Shown: one piece after another, positions 1-6,176 of the stretch
Layout of the letters: every line of letters begins with the position of its first letter
Numbering within the stretch: position 1 is the first letter of the stretch
Source: Microcaldota archaeon
Lineage (GTDB): Archaea; Micrarchaeota; Micrarchaeia; Anstonellales; Bilamarchaeaceae
Length of the DNA stretch: 16,105 bases
Assembly: GCA_026992595.1 (NCBI GenBank)
Contig: JALWZW010000049.1
Location: 1 to 16,105, forward strand
Direction: 5' to 3'
Notes under the pieces: model-generated
Told to the model about the DNA's origin: nothing
What the model saw: the letters and a program-made list of their open reading frames with translations, nothing else
The model's database searches: none
Made by a program: the position numbers and the translations under genes

Positions 1-155
1 ATAATAAACAACACCAAAATATTAATTGCCAAATAACCTGCAAAAGAATCAGGCGAAAGGTTGACCCCTGCGCCCTGCAACCTTTTTTCTAAAGTTTTGA
101 TGGTTTTGCGCGAGTAAAAGAGCCGTCCCACACCTTCAAAAAAACTTTTACTCAT
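1..155 (-). CDS. TadC/FlaJ-like membrane protein, second copy (partial, N-terminus only)
   Basis: Only the first 51 residues lie in the window; the gene continues past base 1. It begins with an ATG at 153-155, nine bases after the stop of the upstream TadC-like gene, with GGTGG a few bases before the start as a plausible ribosome binding site. The visible part is a basic cytoplasmic N-terminus (MSKSFFEGVGRLFYSRKTIK), a short amphipathic stretch containing LQGAGVNLSPDSF, and the start of a hydrophobic segment (LAINILVLFII). A basic N-terminus with an 'AG..LSP..F' element before the first membrane helix is usual for TadC/FlaJ-type platform proteins, and these often occur as tandem pairs. The family call rests mainly on operon position and this short N-terminus, so it is moderate. 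Confidence 0.6.
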   Translation of the reverse strand, partial: MSKSFFEGVGRLFYSRKTIKTLEKRLQGAGVNLSPDSFAGYLAINILVLFI

Positions 156-164
156 AACCACCAC

Positions 165-1037
165 CTACAACAGATATTTAGGCCTAGAACTCTCTACATA
201 GCCGAGGAAAAGGAACTGGACAAGCGCTATTAAAACCAAGACAACCCAAAGCGCCTCGCTTGGTAAGCCCAATGCACCACCGCTGACCGCTGAAAAAATA
301 ATGGTACCTAACACAATACCAAGGGAAGGGACAATGATCCCAAATATCATGTAAAACATCACAACAGGTGTGAGTTTCTGATTGTATTCTTTAAGCGCGA
401 TCATCTGCTCTTTCACAATCTGCTCCAAAATCGCCTCTAAAGCATCAGAAACATCAGCACCGCTGGAAAGCGCATTGGTTATCTGCATCATAACGCGCGT
501 AAAGTATTTAGAAGGGTTGTATTGGACCACCTCTCTAATTGCTTGAGTGATAGGGACGCCCACCACCACTTTATCCACTATTTTATTTATCTCCCTGCTC
601 ACCTCGCCATATCCTTTGCTAGCGCTCACAAGCGCATCAAAAAGCGGCATCCCTGCCCTCAACGCAATTAAGATATGTCTGCCAGCAAACACTATTTCAT
701 AATCCAACTCTCGCCTTCTTTTCATAATAAGCGCATGAGGGTAAAGCATAAAGTAGTTGAAAACAATGATAGGGACTATAAGGATGGGAGGGACAATGAG
801 AAGGAGCGCTTTTAAATAATCGCCCAAAGAAAAGGCAAGGAGCAAATCGTTCAAAAAGAGCAAATAAATAGCCAAAATAACGCCCACACTAACAACCAAA
901 CTGCGCTGAATGGTTTTTTCTATAAAGTCCAGCGGTCCTTCAGAGATTTCTGCTAATTTAAGTTGCTTATGAAGTTGAGGGCGCGATTCATACACATATT
1001 CGCTTAAAAACCTAAACAGCCCGCCTTTAGCCATCAT
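165..1037 (-). CDS. TadC/FlaJ-like inner-membrane platform protein (T2SSF domain)
   Basis: A 290-residue platform protein of a type II/IV secretion or archaeal type IV pilus system. In the family it sits in the cytoplasmic membrane and couples the assembly ATPase to pilin export. Hydrophobic segments lie at about residues 46-69, 75-98, 224-249 and 261-281. Between the second and third is a cytoplasmic T2SSF-like domain (about 110-215) with the typical helical pattern LDYEIVFAGRHILIALRAG and later GVPITQAI. The first of two tandem ATGs was chosen because it forms an ATGA overlap with the stop of the upstream charged protein; the next codon would give a TGATG junction and is equally possible. 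A G-rich run (GGGGGTG) precedes it. A second TadC-like gene follows after nine bases. Homology to FlaJ or to TadB/TadC cannot be separated by eye. Confidence 0.82.
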   Translation of the reverse strand: MMAKGGLFRFLSEYVYESRPQLHKQLKLAEISEGPLDFIEKTIQRSLVVSVGVILAIYLLFLNDLLLAFSLGDYLKALLLIVPPILIVPIIVFNYFMLYPHALIMKRRRELDYEIVFAGRHILIALRAGMPLFDALVSASKGYGEVSREINKIVDKVVVGVPITQAIREVVQYNPSKYFTRVMMQITNALSSGADVSDALEAILEQIVKEQMIALKEYNQKLTPVVMFYMIFGIIVPSLGIVLGTIIFSAVSGGALGLPSEALWVVLVLIALVQFLFLGYVESSRPKYLL

Positions 1038-2527
1038 TCACCCCCAAAATACTTTTTCACATCCTCTGCTCTCAAGCCCATTTCCTCAGCCATCAAGATT
1101 TTAGCGCGCTGAAGTGCCTCTGATTTTGAAAGTTGCTTTCTCTCATATTTTCTGTAAAAGTCCAAGTCGCGGTTATGAAGGTAGTATAAAAGCGTTCCTT
1201 CATCATAGCCGTTTATTTCCTTTACAATCTTTTCCACCTCTGCCTTCTCAGGCGGCTTCTCCTCTGCTTTCAACTCCCCTTCCATCAATTCCAACAAAGT
1301 ATCTATCTCTTTGGAAAGAATTTCCTTCACTTTGCCCAACTCCTCTTTATAACGCTCCTCCATTCCCTCCAATTCCTTACGCGCCTTTTGGGAAATGTTC
1401 TTATCTTTAGCAGAAAGGAAAGGTTGGAGTTGTTTAGAATGCTTCTCATAGAGAAGCGCCGCCTTCTCATTAAGCGTTTGAGGAACTTCTGCAATCAAGG
1501 AGCGAAGGTTAGAAACAAACTGCTCATAAACAGCGCGCTGCGCCTCCCCTTTCTTTTCAGGCAAGGCGGCATAAAAGCTTTGCTTTAGTTCCTCTATTTT
1601 CTGCCTGTAAAGGTCCACAACCTCATCCTTTGCTTGAGAGAGTTCAGCGCGCTGGTTGGTAAGCACTGTATCCAGCACAGCCACTTCTGCGCCCTTTTTC
1701 CCCTTCCTCTTCTCCTCCAACATATTTTTAAGCGTTCTTATTTGCAGTTTTATTTTAGCGCGCTCATCATAACTTTTAACTTTAAAAAGTTGCTTTGTTA
1801 ACTCCAGCATCTTCTTCTTCATCTCCCTCTCGCTCATCTTTGCGCCCGCCAACTCCTCCACGCCCTTTTTCACTTCTTCCACAATCTCAGGCGCCTTCTC
1901 CACCTCCTCCCTTACCTCTCGTTCTACCGCTCTCGGTTCAGGAGGCCTAAAAACTTCTGCAACCTTTTCCCTCTCCTCCACCGCTTCCTTTCTCACCTCT
2001 TCGCCAACCGCCACCTTCCCCGCCTTTTCTTCCTTTTCCACCGCTCGTTCGCCTGCTTCCTCAGGGGGAGGTGGAGCGACTGCAGGAGGTTGTTCCTCTC
2101 TTTCAAAAAAGCTTTCTCTTTCAAAAAAGCCCGCGCCTCTTTCCGCTTTCATCCCCTCAGCAACCTCTCCTCCTTTTACCTCCTCTGCGCCCACCACTTT
2201 CTCCTCCTTGCCTACCTCTCCCCTGCTTTCCTGCATCTTTGCAACGCTCTCTAATGTCTCAAAAGTAACTTCCTTAATCTTGCTTTCTACCTGTGCGGCC
2301 TTCTCCGTGGGCTGAGGAGGAGCGCCAAAAATCTCCATGCCAAGCAACTTCTTTATCTTCTGCGTCCTCCTATATTCATTTAAGAGATAAGCATAATCAA
2401 GCACTTCAACATCAGGAATAGATAAAAACACCTGCCTATCCACCTCAATAGGGCCTTTATAAGGGTGGGGCTTTACCGCCTTTTTTTCTAACTTCAACAG
2501 TTCTTTAACCACATCGCGGTAATTCAT
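1034..2527 (-). CDS. Charged coiled-coil protein of the secretion operon, unknown family
   Basis: A 497-residue soluble protein I do not recognise as a named family. The order is: a compact N-terminus (about 1-70, containing PYKGPIEVDRQVFLSIPDVE and a Tyr-rich helix); a low-complexity Glu/Lys/Val/Ala linker (about 70-225) with a tandem FFERES-FFEREE duplication at 134-145 and a proline run near 147-155; a long Lys/Glu-rich helical region likely to form coiled coil (about 226-425); and a C-terminal helical domain (about 430-497) with GYDEGTLLYYLHNRDLDFY. No signal peptide or membrane segment is visible. It overlaps the ATPase stop by ATGA (GGAGG precedes the start) and the TadC-like start by ATGA, so it is translationally coupled on both sides. 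A role as cytoplasmic linker or scaffold between ATPase and platform protein is inferred from position only. Confidence 0.85.
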   Translation of the reverse strand: MNYRDVVKELLKLEKKAVKPHPYKGPIEVDRQVFLSIPDVEVLDYAYLLNEYRRTQKIKKLLGMEIFGAPPQPTEKAAQVESKIKEVTFETLESVAKMQESRGEVGKEEKVVGAEEVKGGEVAEGMKAERGAGFFERESFFEREEQPPAVAPPPPEEAGERAVEKEEKAGKVAVGEEVRKEAVEEREKVAEVFRPPEPRAVEREVREEVEKAPEIVEEVKKGVEELAGAKMSEREMKKKMLELTKQLFKVKSYDERAKIKLQIRTLKNMLEEKRKGKKGAEVAVLDTVLTNQRAELSQAKDEVVDLYRQKIEELKQSFYAALPEKKGEAQRAVYEQFVSNLRSLIAEVPQTLNEKAALLYEKHSKQLQPFLSAKDKNISQKARKELEGMEERYKEELGKVKEILSKEIDTLLELMEGELKAEEKPPEKAEVEKIVKEINGYDEGTLLYYLHNRDLDFYRKYERKQLSKSEALQRAKILMAEEMGLRAEDVKKYFGGE

Positions 2528-4011
2528 TTCCTAAACCTCCACTCCTTGCCTTCCATCGCTGCAGAGAGAACGCTTTCAGGGTCAGAATAATAGTGCGCCA
2601 CAATCTCACCCACCTGTTCCACATCCAAATACCCCTTATCCACCATCCAGCGCAAAATAGCAGATTTTTCCTTAATCTCCTGCGCTATCTCCTTTTCGGT
2701 CATGCCCGCATAAAGAGAGAGGATTTTGGCAAGGCGCTGCATCTTTGCCACATTCTTTATCTTATCTGTCTTTATATCCCACCTGTGGATAACGCGCGCC
2801 TCTCCATCGCTGGTAACTTCTGCAAACTCCAACACCCGCCTAATATTAAATCTTCTATGCCTAAAAGTAACCACAATGCCTGCAAGCGCATCCAGCATCT
2901 GCGAAGGGATGTTGATAGGCGGATTGGTAAGGCGCGAGATGGTTTGCTCTGCATTATCTGCGTGAAGGGTAGCGTAAACGCTATGTCCGGTATGCATTGC
3001 CTCAAACATCACCTCTGCCTCCCTCTGTCTCCTAATCTCACCCACCACAATACGGTCAGGCCTTTGTCTTAAAGCATTTACCATAAGGTCAAGCATGGTC
3101 ACCTCGCCTTTTCCTTCAGGGTTCGCCTCTCTCACCGTCATGGGCACCCAATGGAGGAAAGAGGGGAGGGTGAGTTCGCGCGTATCTTCTATGCTTATGA
3201 TCCTTTGATTGGGCGGGATAAGGCCGCAAAGCGCATTAAGAAAAGAGGTTTTTCCGCTTCCTGTACCGCCCGTGACAAGCAGGGAGAGTTCATTTTGAAC
3301 GCACAGCCAAATAAGAGCAGCAACATCCGCAGAAATGGTGTGCTGCTTTATAAAGGTGGTTATGGTCCAGGGATTGCGGGAAAATTTGCGGATGGTGAGG
3401 GTGTTACCAAAAGAGGAAATAGGGAAAAGGGTTGCATTCACACGGTCTCCTGAAGGAAGGTGCGCATCAAGCATAGGATTAAGCACATTTATTTGCCTTC
3501 CAACCTTGCGCGCAATCATGGAAGCATAATCATAAATCTCCTGTTCATTTTTTATGCGCAGGTTTGTTTTGCACCAGCCGTGCTTTTTGTGGTAAACCCA
3601 CACCGGTTCGCGCGAATTGTTAACAACCACTTCTTCTAACTGCTCATCACCTAAAAGCGATTCCAACTCGCCCAACCCAAGCGTTTTATGAAGGAGATAG
3701 ACCGCCAAAATTTGGCGCTTTTTTTCGTCTAAAGAAGGGAAATTCCTTTTCAACACTGCATGTGCCGCATCCATAAAGCGCGCTTTAACAATCTTAAACT
3801 TTTTAGGGTCAAGAATGTCAGTAATATCTAATTTGACCTCTCCCATCAGTTCGCCTTTCAATTTTGTCTCTAAAATAAGTTTAGTACCTTCTGCAATACC
3901 CGGGATGGTTATTTCATAAGTAGGGACAAAATCATCTGTGCTATAAATCTTTATTTCAACCGGCAGCCCTTCAACAGAGTATCGGTACGAAGAGAGCAAA
4001 ACTTTTGGCAT
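2524..4011 (-). CDS. Type II/IV secretion or pilus assembly ATPase (TadA/FlaI/GspE family)
   Basis: A 495-residue VirB11/GspE-superfamily ATPase predicted to form a cytoplasmic hexamer that powers pilus assembly or protein secretion through the TadC-like partners encoded downstream. Residues about 80-240 are the N-terminal domain with LLGDEQLEEVVVNN and LDAHLPSGDRVNATLFP, typical of the TadA/CpaF branch. The core follows: Walker A GGTGSGKT at 248-255, Asp box IEDTREL at 274-280, Walker B RIVVGEIR at 320-327 and His box HTGHSVYATLHADN at 340-353. All key residues are present. About 110 extra residues after residue 385 include an acidic helical tail. It is the first gene of the operon and ends in an ATGA overlap with the charged protein. 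No Shine-Dalgarno is seen; a TATA element sits about 24 bases before the ATG, which suggests a leaderless mRNA. FlaI, TadA or another archaeal branch cannot be distinguished here. Confidence 0.93.
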   Translation of the reverse strand: MPKVLLSSYRYSVEGLPVEIKIYSTDDFVPTYEITIPGIAEGTKLILETKLKGELMGEVKLDITDILDPKKFKIVKARFMDAAHAVLKRNFPSLDEKKRQILAVYLLHKTLGLGELESLLGDEQLEEVVVNNSREPVWVYHKKHGWCKTNLRIKNEQEIYDYASMIARKVGRQINVLNPMLDAHLPSGDRVNATLFPISSFGNTLTIRKFSRNPWTITTFIKQHTISADVAALIWLCVQNELSLLVTGGTGSGKTSFLNALCGLIPPNQRIISIEDTRELTLPSFLHWVPMTVREANPEGKGEVTMLDLMVNALRQRPDRIVVGEIRRQREAEVMFEAMHTGHSVYATLHADNAEQTISRLTNPPINIPSQMLDALAGIVVTFRHRRFNIRRVLEFAEVTSDGEARVIHRWDIKTDKIKNVAKMQRLAKILSLYAGMTEKEIAQEIKEKSAILRWMVDKGYLDVEQVGEIVAHYYSDPESVLSAAMEGKEWRFRK

Positions 4012-4030
4012 ATTCGTAGAACTGACTTAA

Positions 4031-4038
4031 TATTTAAA
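4031..4038 (-). promoter_or_regulatory. Predicted TATA box of the secretion operon
   Basis: On the minus strand this reads TTTAAATA, centred about 23-24 bases before the ATPase ATG at 4011. The usual archaeal spacing from TATA to transcription start (about 25 bases) would put initiation at or next to the start codon, giving a leaderless transcript. This agrees with the absence of a ribosome binding site there. Confidence 0.5.
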
Positions 4039-4111
4039 AACCTGTCTGTTTCAGGAGGAGCGCATAAAAATCTCTCTTCAGCGCAAAGGAGAGGATTAAA
4101 ATCGGGAAATA

Positions 4112-4160
4112 TGGCGATTGCATTAGCCAAAATTCAGAAATATGGCTAATATAGTAGCCA
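4112..4160. repeat. Block A: paired TGGC-N10-GCCA palindromes upstream of the AAA ATPase
   Basis: Two 18-bp imperfect palindromes, TGGCGATTGCATTAGCCA (4112-4129) and TGGCTAATATAGTAGCCA (4143-4160), are separated by the 13-bp spacer AAATTCAGAAATA (4130-4142), giving a 31-bp repeat unit. The block is followed by AAAGGAA. The whole arrangement recurs in the same orientation at 5370-5418, with spacer and AAAGGAA tail identical. The block ends about eight bases before the TATA-like element of the ATPase gene. It could be an operator, a recombination boundary, or a protein-binding array; the sequence alone does not decide. Confidence 0.9.
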
Positions 4161-4168
4161 AAAGGAAC

Positions 4169-4176
4169 TTTTAAAA
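4169..4176 (+). promoter_or_regulatory. Predicted TATA box of the AAA/DUF4143 ATPase
   Basis: TTTTAAAA is centred about 27-28 bases before the ATG at 4200, the spacing expected for a leaderless archaeal transcript. The preceding AAAGGAAC could act as the TFB recognition element, and it directly abuts palindrome A2. Confidence 0.5.
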
Positions 4177-4199
4177 AAAGTAAATTGGATAAAGCAATC

Positions 4200-5384
4200 A
4201 TGGATGTTTTAAACATACAACTTATGAATGCCTTCCTTAAAGAAGGCGTTGAATATGTGCCCAGGCAGATTTATCCTATAATGAGTAAAAAGGCGTCAAA
4301 AGGCCTTATCACGGTGCTAAAAGGGCTAAGGAGGGTGGGAAAAACCGTTCTTATGAAAAAGTATTTATACGAGCATAAAGAAAAGGCATTCTACTACTCT
4401 TTTGATGAAGAACATTATCCTGACCAAAAAGACCTCAATGAAATAATAAGATATGCGCTTTCAAACCGCAAAACCATTATCGGCTTGGATGAAGTACAGA
4501 AAGTAAAGGGGTGGGCAGGAACAATAAAAAAATACTATGATGCGGTGAAAGGGGTTTCCTTCCTGCTTTCCGGTTCCTCTTCCCTTGACATCACGGCAGG
4601 GGGCGAGAGCCTTGCGGGAAGAAGGTTTGATATTATGGTCTATCCATTGATGTTTAAAGAGTACATGGAATTTAGAAAGCACCCTATCCTTGAGGAGTAT
4701 CTCTCCACTGGCTTTCCTGAAATTCTTTTAAAGAATTTAAACGCCAACGAATATATAAGGAGCATTGTTTCCAAAGTGGTAAATTATGACATCCCAGAAC
4801 TTTTCAACATAAAAAAGCCCTTTTTGCTAGAGGATTTGTTGGTCCTCCTTGCTGAGAGGAACGGCAAAGAGATAGAGTATAGAAATATCGCCTCTGACCT
4901 TGGCATATCCAAAGATACTGCAAAAGAGTATATAGAAGTGCTTGAACATTCCTTTCTACTAAGCACCGTAAAGGTGTTTTCCCCCTCTCCCTCCACATCT
5001 GTTAGGAGAATGAAAAAGGTGTTCTTTTCCTTTCCCTCTATTGCTAATGCAATCGTCGGTCAAAGCAAAGGAGCAATAGTTGAGAACGCAGTATTCCATC
5101 ACATAAGAGAAGCGGGGGAGGTGTTTTTCTGGAAGTATAAATATAATGAAGTTGATTTTATTCTTAGAAGAGAGAAAAAGTTGCTGCCTATAGAATGCAA
5201 GGCGGGGAGTGTTTCTAAGAGCGATACCCATTCGCTCAGGGCCTGTATGCGCTTGCTTGGTTTAAGAAAGGGGTTGCTCATTTCAGGGTCCCATTTTGAT
5301 GAATGGCGTTTTGATGAAGGGGTTGTTTATGTGGTGCCTCTTCCTGCGTTTTTAAGCAATCCTGAAAAATGGCTATCATGGTAG
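4200..5384 (+). CDS. AAA-type ATPase with DUF4143 C-terminal domain
   Basis: A 394-residue AAA_14/DUF4143 protein, a large prokaryotic family of unclear cellular role. Walker A is GLRRVGKT (42-49), Walker B IIGLDEVQK (93-101), sensor LLSGSSSLD around 122-130, followed by the family signature ESLAGRRFDIMVYPLMFKEY. A winged-helix-like segment lies at about 226-250 (EYRNIASDLGISKDTAKEYI). The C-terminal part has a PD-(D/E)XK-like pattern, EVDFIL (317-322) and IECK (331-334), usual for DUF4143. The ATG at 4200 was preferred over an in-frame TTG at 4185 because of the TATA spacing. The gene stands alone and is bracketed by palindrome blocks. Its last residues (WLSW) and stop codon are encoded inside the downstream palindrome B1. 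It holds only two GCGC tetranucleotides by hand count, far fewer than its flanks, hinting at foreign origin. Confidence 0.92.
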   Translation: MDVLNIQLMNAFLKEGVEYVPRQIYPIMSKKASKGLITVLKGLRRVGKTVLMKKYLYEHKEKAFYYSFDEEHYPDQKDLNEIIRYALSNRKTIIGLDEVQKVKGWAGTIKKYYDAVKGVSFLLSGSSSLDITAGGESLAGRRFDIMVYPLMFKEYMEFRKHPILEEYLSTGFPEILLKNLNANEYIRSIVSKVVNYDIPELFNIKKPFLLEDLLVLLAERNGKEIEYRNIASDLGISKDTAKEYIEVLEHSFLLSTVKVFSPSPSTSVRRMKKVFFSFPSIANAIVGQSKGAIVENAVFHHIREAGEVFFWKYKYNEVDFILRREKKLLPIECKAGSVSKSDTHSLRACMRLLGLRKGLLISGSHFDEWRFDEGVVYVVPLPAFLSNPEKWLSW

Positions 5385-5418
5385 CCAAAATTCAGAAATA
5401 TGGCGATTATATTAGCCA
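5370..5418. repeat. Block B: paired TGGC-N10-GCCA palindromes at the 3' end of the AAA ATPase
   Basis: Palindromes TGGCTATCATGGTAGCCA (5370-5387) and TGGCGATTATATTAGCCA (5401-5418) flank the same 13-bp spacer found in block A (5388-5400) and are followed by the same AAAGGAA. B2 differs from A1 at two inner positions. Variation inside the arms is symmetric in places: the pair at positions 8/11 is C-G in B1 but T-A in the other three. That suggests constraint on the palindrome itself. B1 overlaps the end of the ATPase reading frame. Confidence 0.9.
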
Positions 5419-5485
5419 AAAGGAAAAAAAGAAAGGAAAAAGAGAGGGAGGAAGGAAGAGAGAAAAGGGAAAGGGGAGAAAAAGG
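5418..5485 (-). terminator. 68-nt polypurine/polypyrimidine tract; possible terminator of the TsaC-like gene
   Basis: All 68 bases are purines on the plus strand, so a transcript leaving the minus-strand YrdC/TsaC gene would run straight into a C/U-only stretch with several U runs, which fits archaeal U-rich termination. No hairpin is evident. For the plus-strand ATPase, the first clear T run is the T7 inside the end of the TsaC-like gene (near 5530). Together with block B this accounts for the intergenic stretch 5385-5498. Confidence 0.45.
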
Positions 5486-5498
5486 CTAATCATAAAAC

Positions 5499-6089
5499 CT
5501 AAATCAGGTCAAACTCTAATTTGCCGCGGATGATTTTTTTATGGACAAGGTCAACAATGGTGGAAGGGGCGCGGTATTTGGTAGGGCCGCCATCCACCGC
5601 CAAATCCACCTGTTCCACAAGCCGCTTATCAACCTCTTCAAAAGAAGAAGGCGGCGGGAAACCAGAAAAATTAGCGCTTGTGCTTATAATAGGTCTGCCT
5701 GCTTTTAAAGCAAGAAGGAGGCAGAAGGAGTGGTCAGGGATACGCACGCCTATGGTATCATAAGGAGAAGCAGGTAAAAAAATGTTCCTGCGCTTTTTTA
5801 CAATGAAGGTATAAGGGCCGGGAAGGTATTTTTTCATTACAATATCCTCAAAAACGCCTGTTTCGCACCACTCATCCACAAAAGAGAGGTCAGGAAGAAT
5901 GATGGAAAGGGGTTTATCTTCAGAAGAGCGCTTTATGGTATGGATGCGCTTAACCACCTCTTCATTGGTCGCATCCCCTCCTAAGCCATAGACCGTATCG
6001 GTAGGGTAAAGAATAACCCCTCCTCTCAAAACCACCTCAACCGCAGCCCACAGCGCCTTTTCCCCTTCCTTTAAAATGACCGGTGCCAA
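5499..6089 (-). CDS. L-threonylcarbamoyladenylate synthase, YrdC/TsaC/Sua5 family
   Basis: A 196-residue YrdC-domain enzyme predicted to make threonylcarbamoyl-AMP from threonine, bicarbonate and ATP, the first step of tRNA t6A37 synthesis in the cytoplasm. Motifs seen are YPTDTVYGLG (28-37), KRSSEDKPLS (53-62), PGPYTFI (90-96), VRIPDH (115-120), STSANFSG (136-143), DGG (166-168) and PSTIVDL (175-181). The length matches the single-domain YrdC/TsaC form; the extra C-terminal domain of long Sua5 proteins is absent. The start is a TTG, preceded five bases away by CGGGTG, and no ATG lies near. It is divergent from aIF5A, and its pathway partner Kae1 lies about 1.5 kb away on the other strand. 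The family also contains YciO-type paralogues, so substrate assignment is slightly uncertain. Confidence 0.9.
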   Translation of the reverse strand: MAPVILKEGEKALWAAVEVVLRGGVILYPTDTVYGLGGDATNEEVVKRIHTIKRSSEDKPLSIILPDLSFVDEWCETGVFEDIVMKKYLPGPYTFIVKKRRNIFLPASPYDTIGVRIPDHSFCLLLALKAGRPIISTSANFSGFPPPSSFEEVDKRLVEQVDLAVDGGPTKYRAPSTIVDLVHKKIIRGKLEFDLI

Positions 6090-6120
6090 AAAAACACCCG
6101 CGAATTAGAGGCAAAACGCC

Positions 6121-6130
6121 TTTAAAAAAA
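6121..6130 (-). promoter_or_regulatory. Predicted TATA box of the TsaC-like gene
   Basis: The minus strand reads TTTTTTTAAA, centred about 36 bases before the TTG start. This implies initiation near 6100, a short leader, and a ribosome binding site close to the 5' end of the mRNA. Confidence 0.4.
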
Positions 6131-6136
6131 TTACCT

Positions 6137-6171
6137 TTTAATTATGTTTTTAAGTTTTTACAACGCAGGTG
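6137..6171 (+). promoter_or_regulatory. Promoter and ribosome binding site of the aIF5A operon
   Basis: Two AT-rich TATA candidates, TTTTAATTAT (6137-6146) and TTTTTAAGT (6147-6155), precede GCAGGTG (6165-6171), which sits five bases before the ATG at 6177. An earlier in-frame ATG at 6144 lies inside the promoter elements and has no ribosome binding site, which decides for the later start. Confidence 0.55.
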
Positions 6172-6176
6172 TAATA

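Noticed and set aside
2071..3453. Open frames on the plus strand opposite the charged-protein and ATPase genes
   Set aside because: They mirror the codon bias of the genuine minus-strand genes, have Pro/Ser/Leu-rich or Cys/His-rich translations with no recognisable motif, and lack ribosome binding sites.
4072..4096. Possible hairpin (CTCTC...GAGAG) between the secretion operon promoter and block A
   Set aside because: A five-base stem with a 12-base loop is too weak to support a terminator or riboswitch.
4185..4199. TTG start adding five residues to the DUF4143 ATPase
   Set aside because: The ATG at 4200 is at leaderless distance from the TATA-like element. The TTG would fall upstream of the expected transcription start.
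4112..5418. CRISPR array or IS element for the repeated blocks
   Set aside because: Only two palindromes per block with one constant spacer sequence, and no variable spacers, cas genes, transposase or terminal inverted repeats with target duplication.
6144..6176. Upstream in-frame ATG for aIF5A adding 11 residues
   Set aside because: It lies within the AT-rich promoter, lacks a ribosome binding site, and gives an N-terminus not typical of the family.
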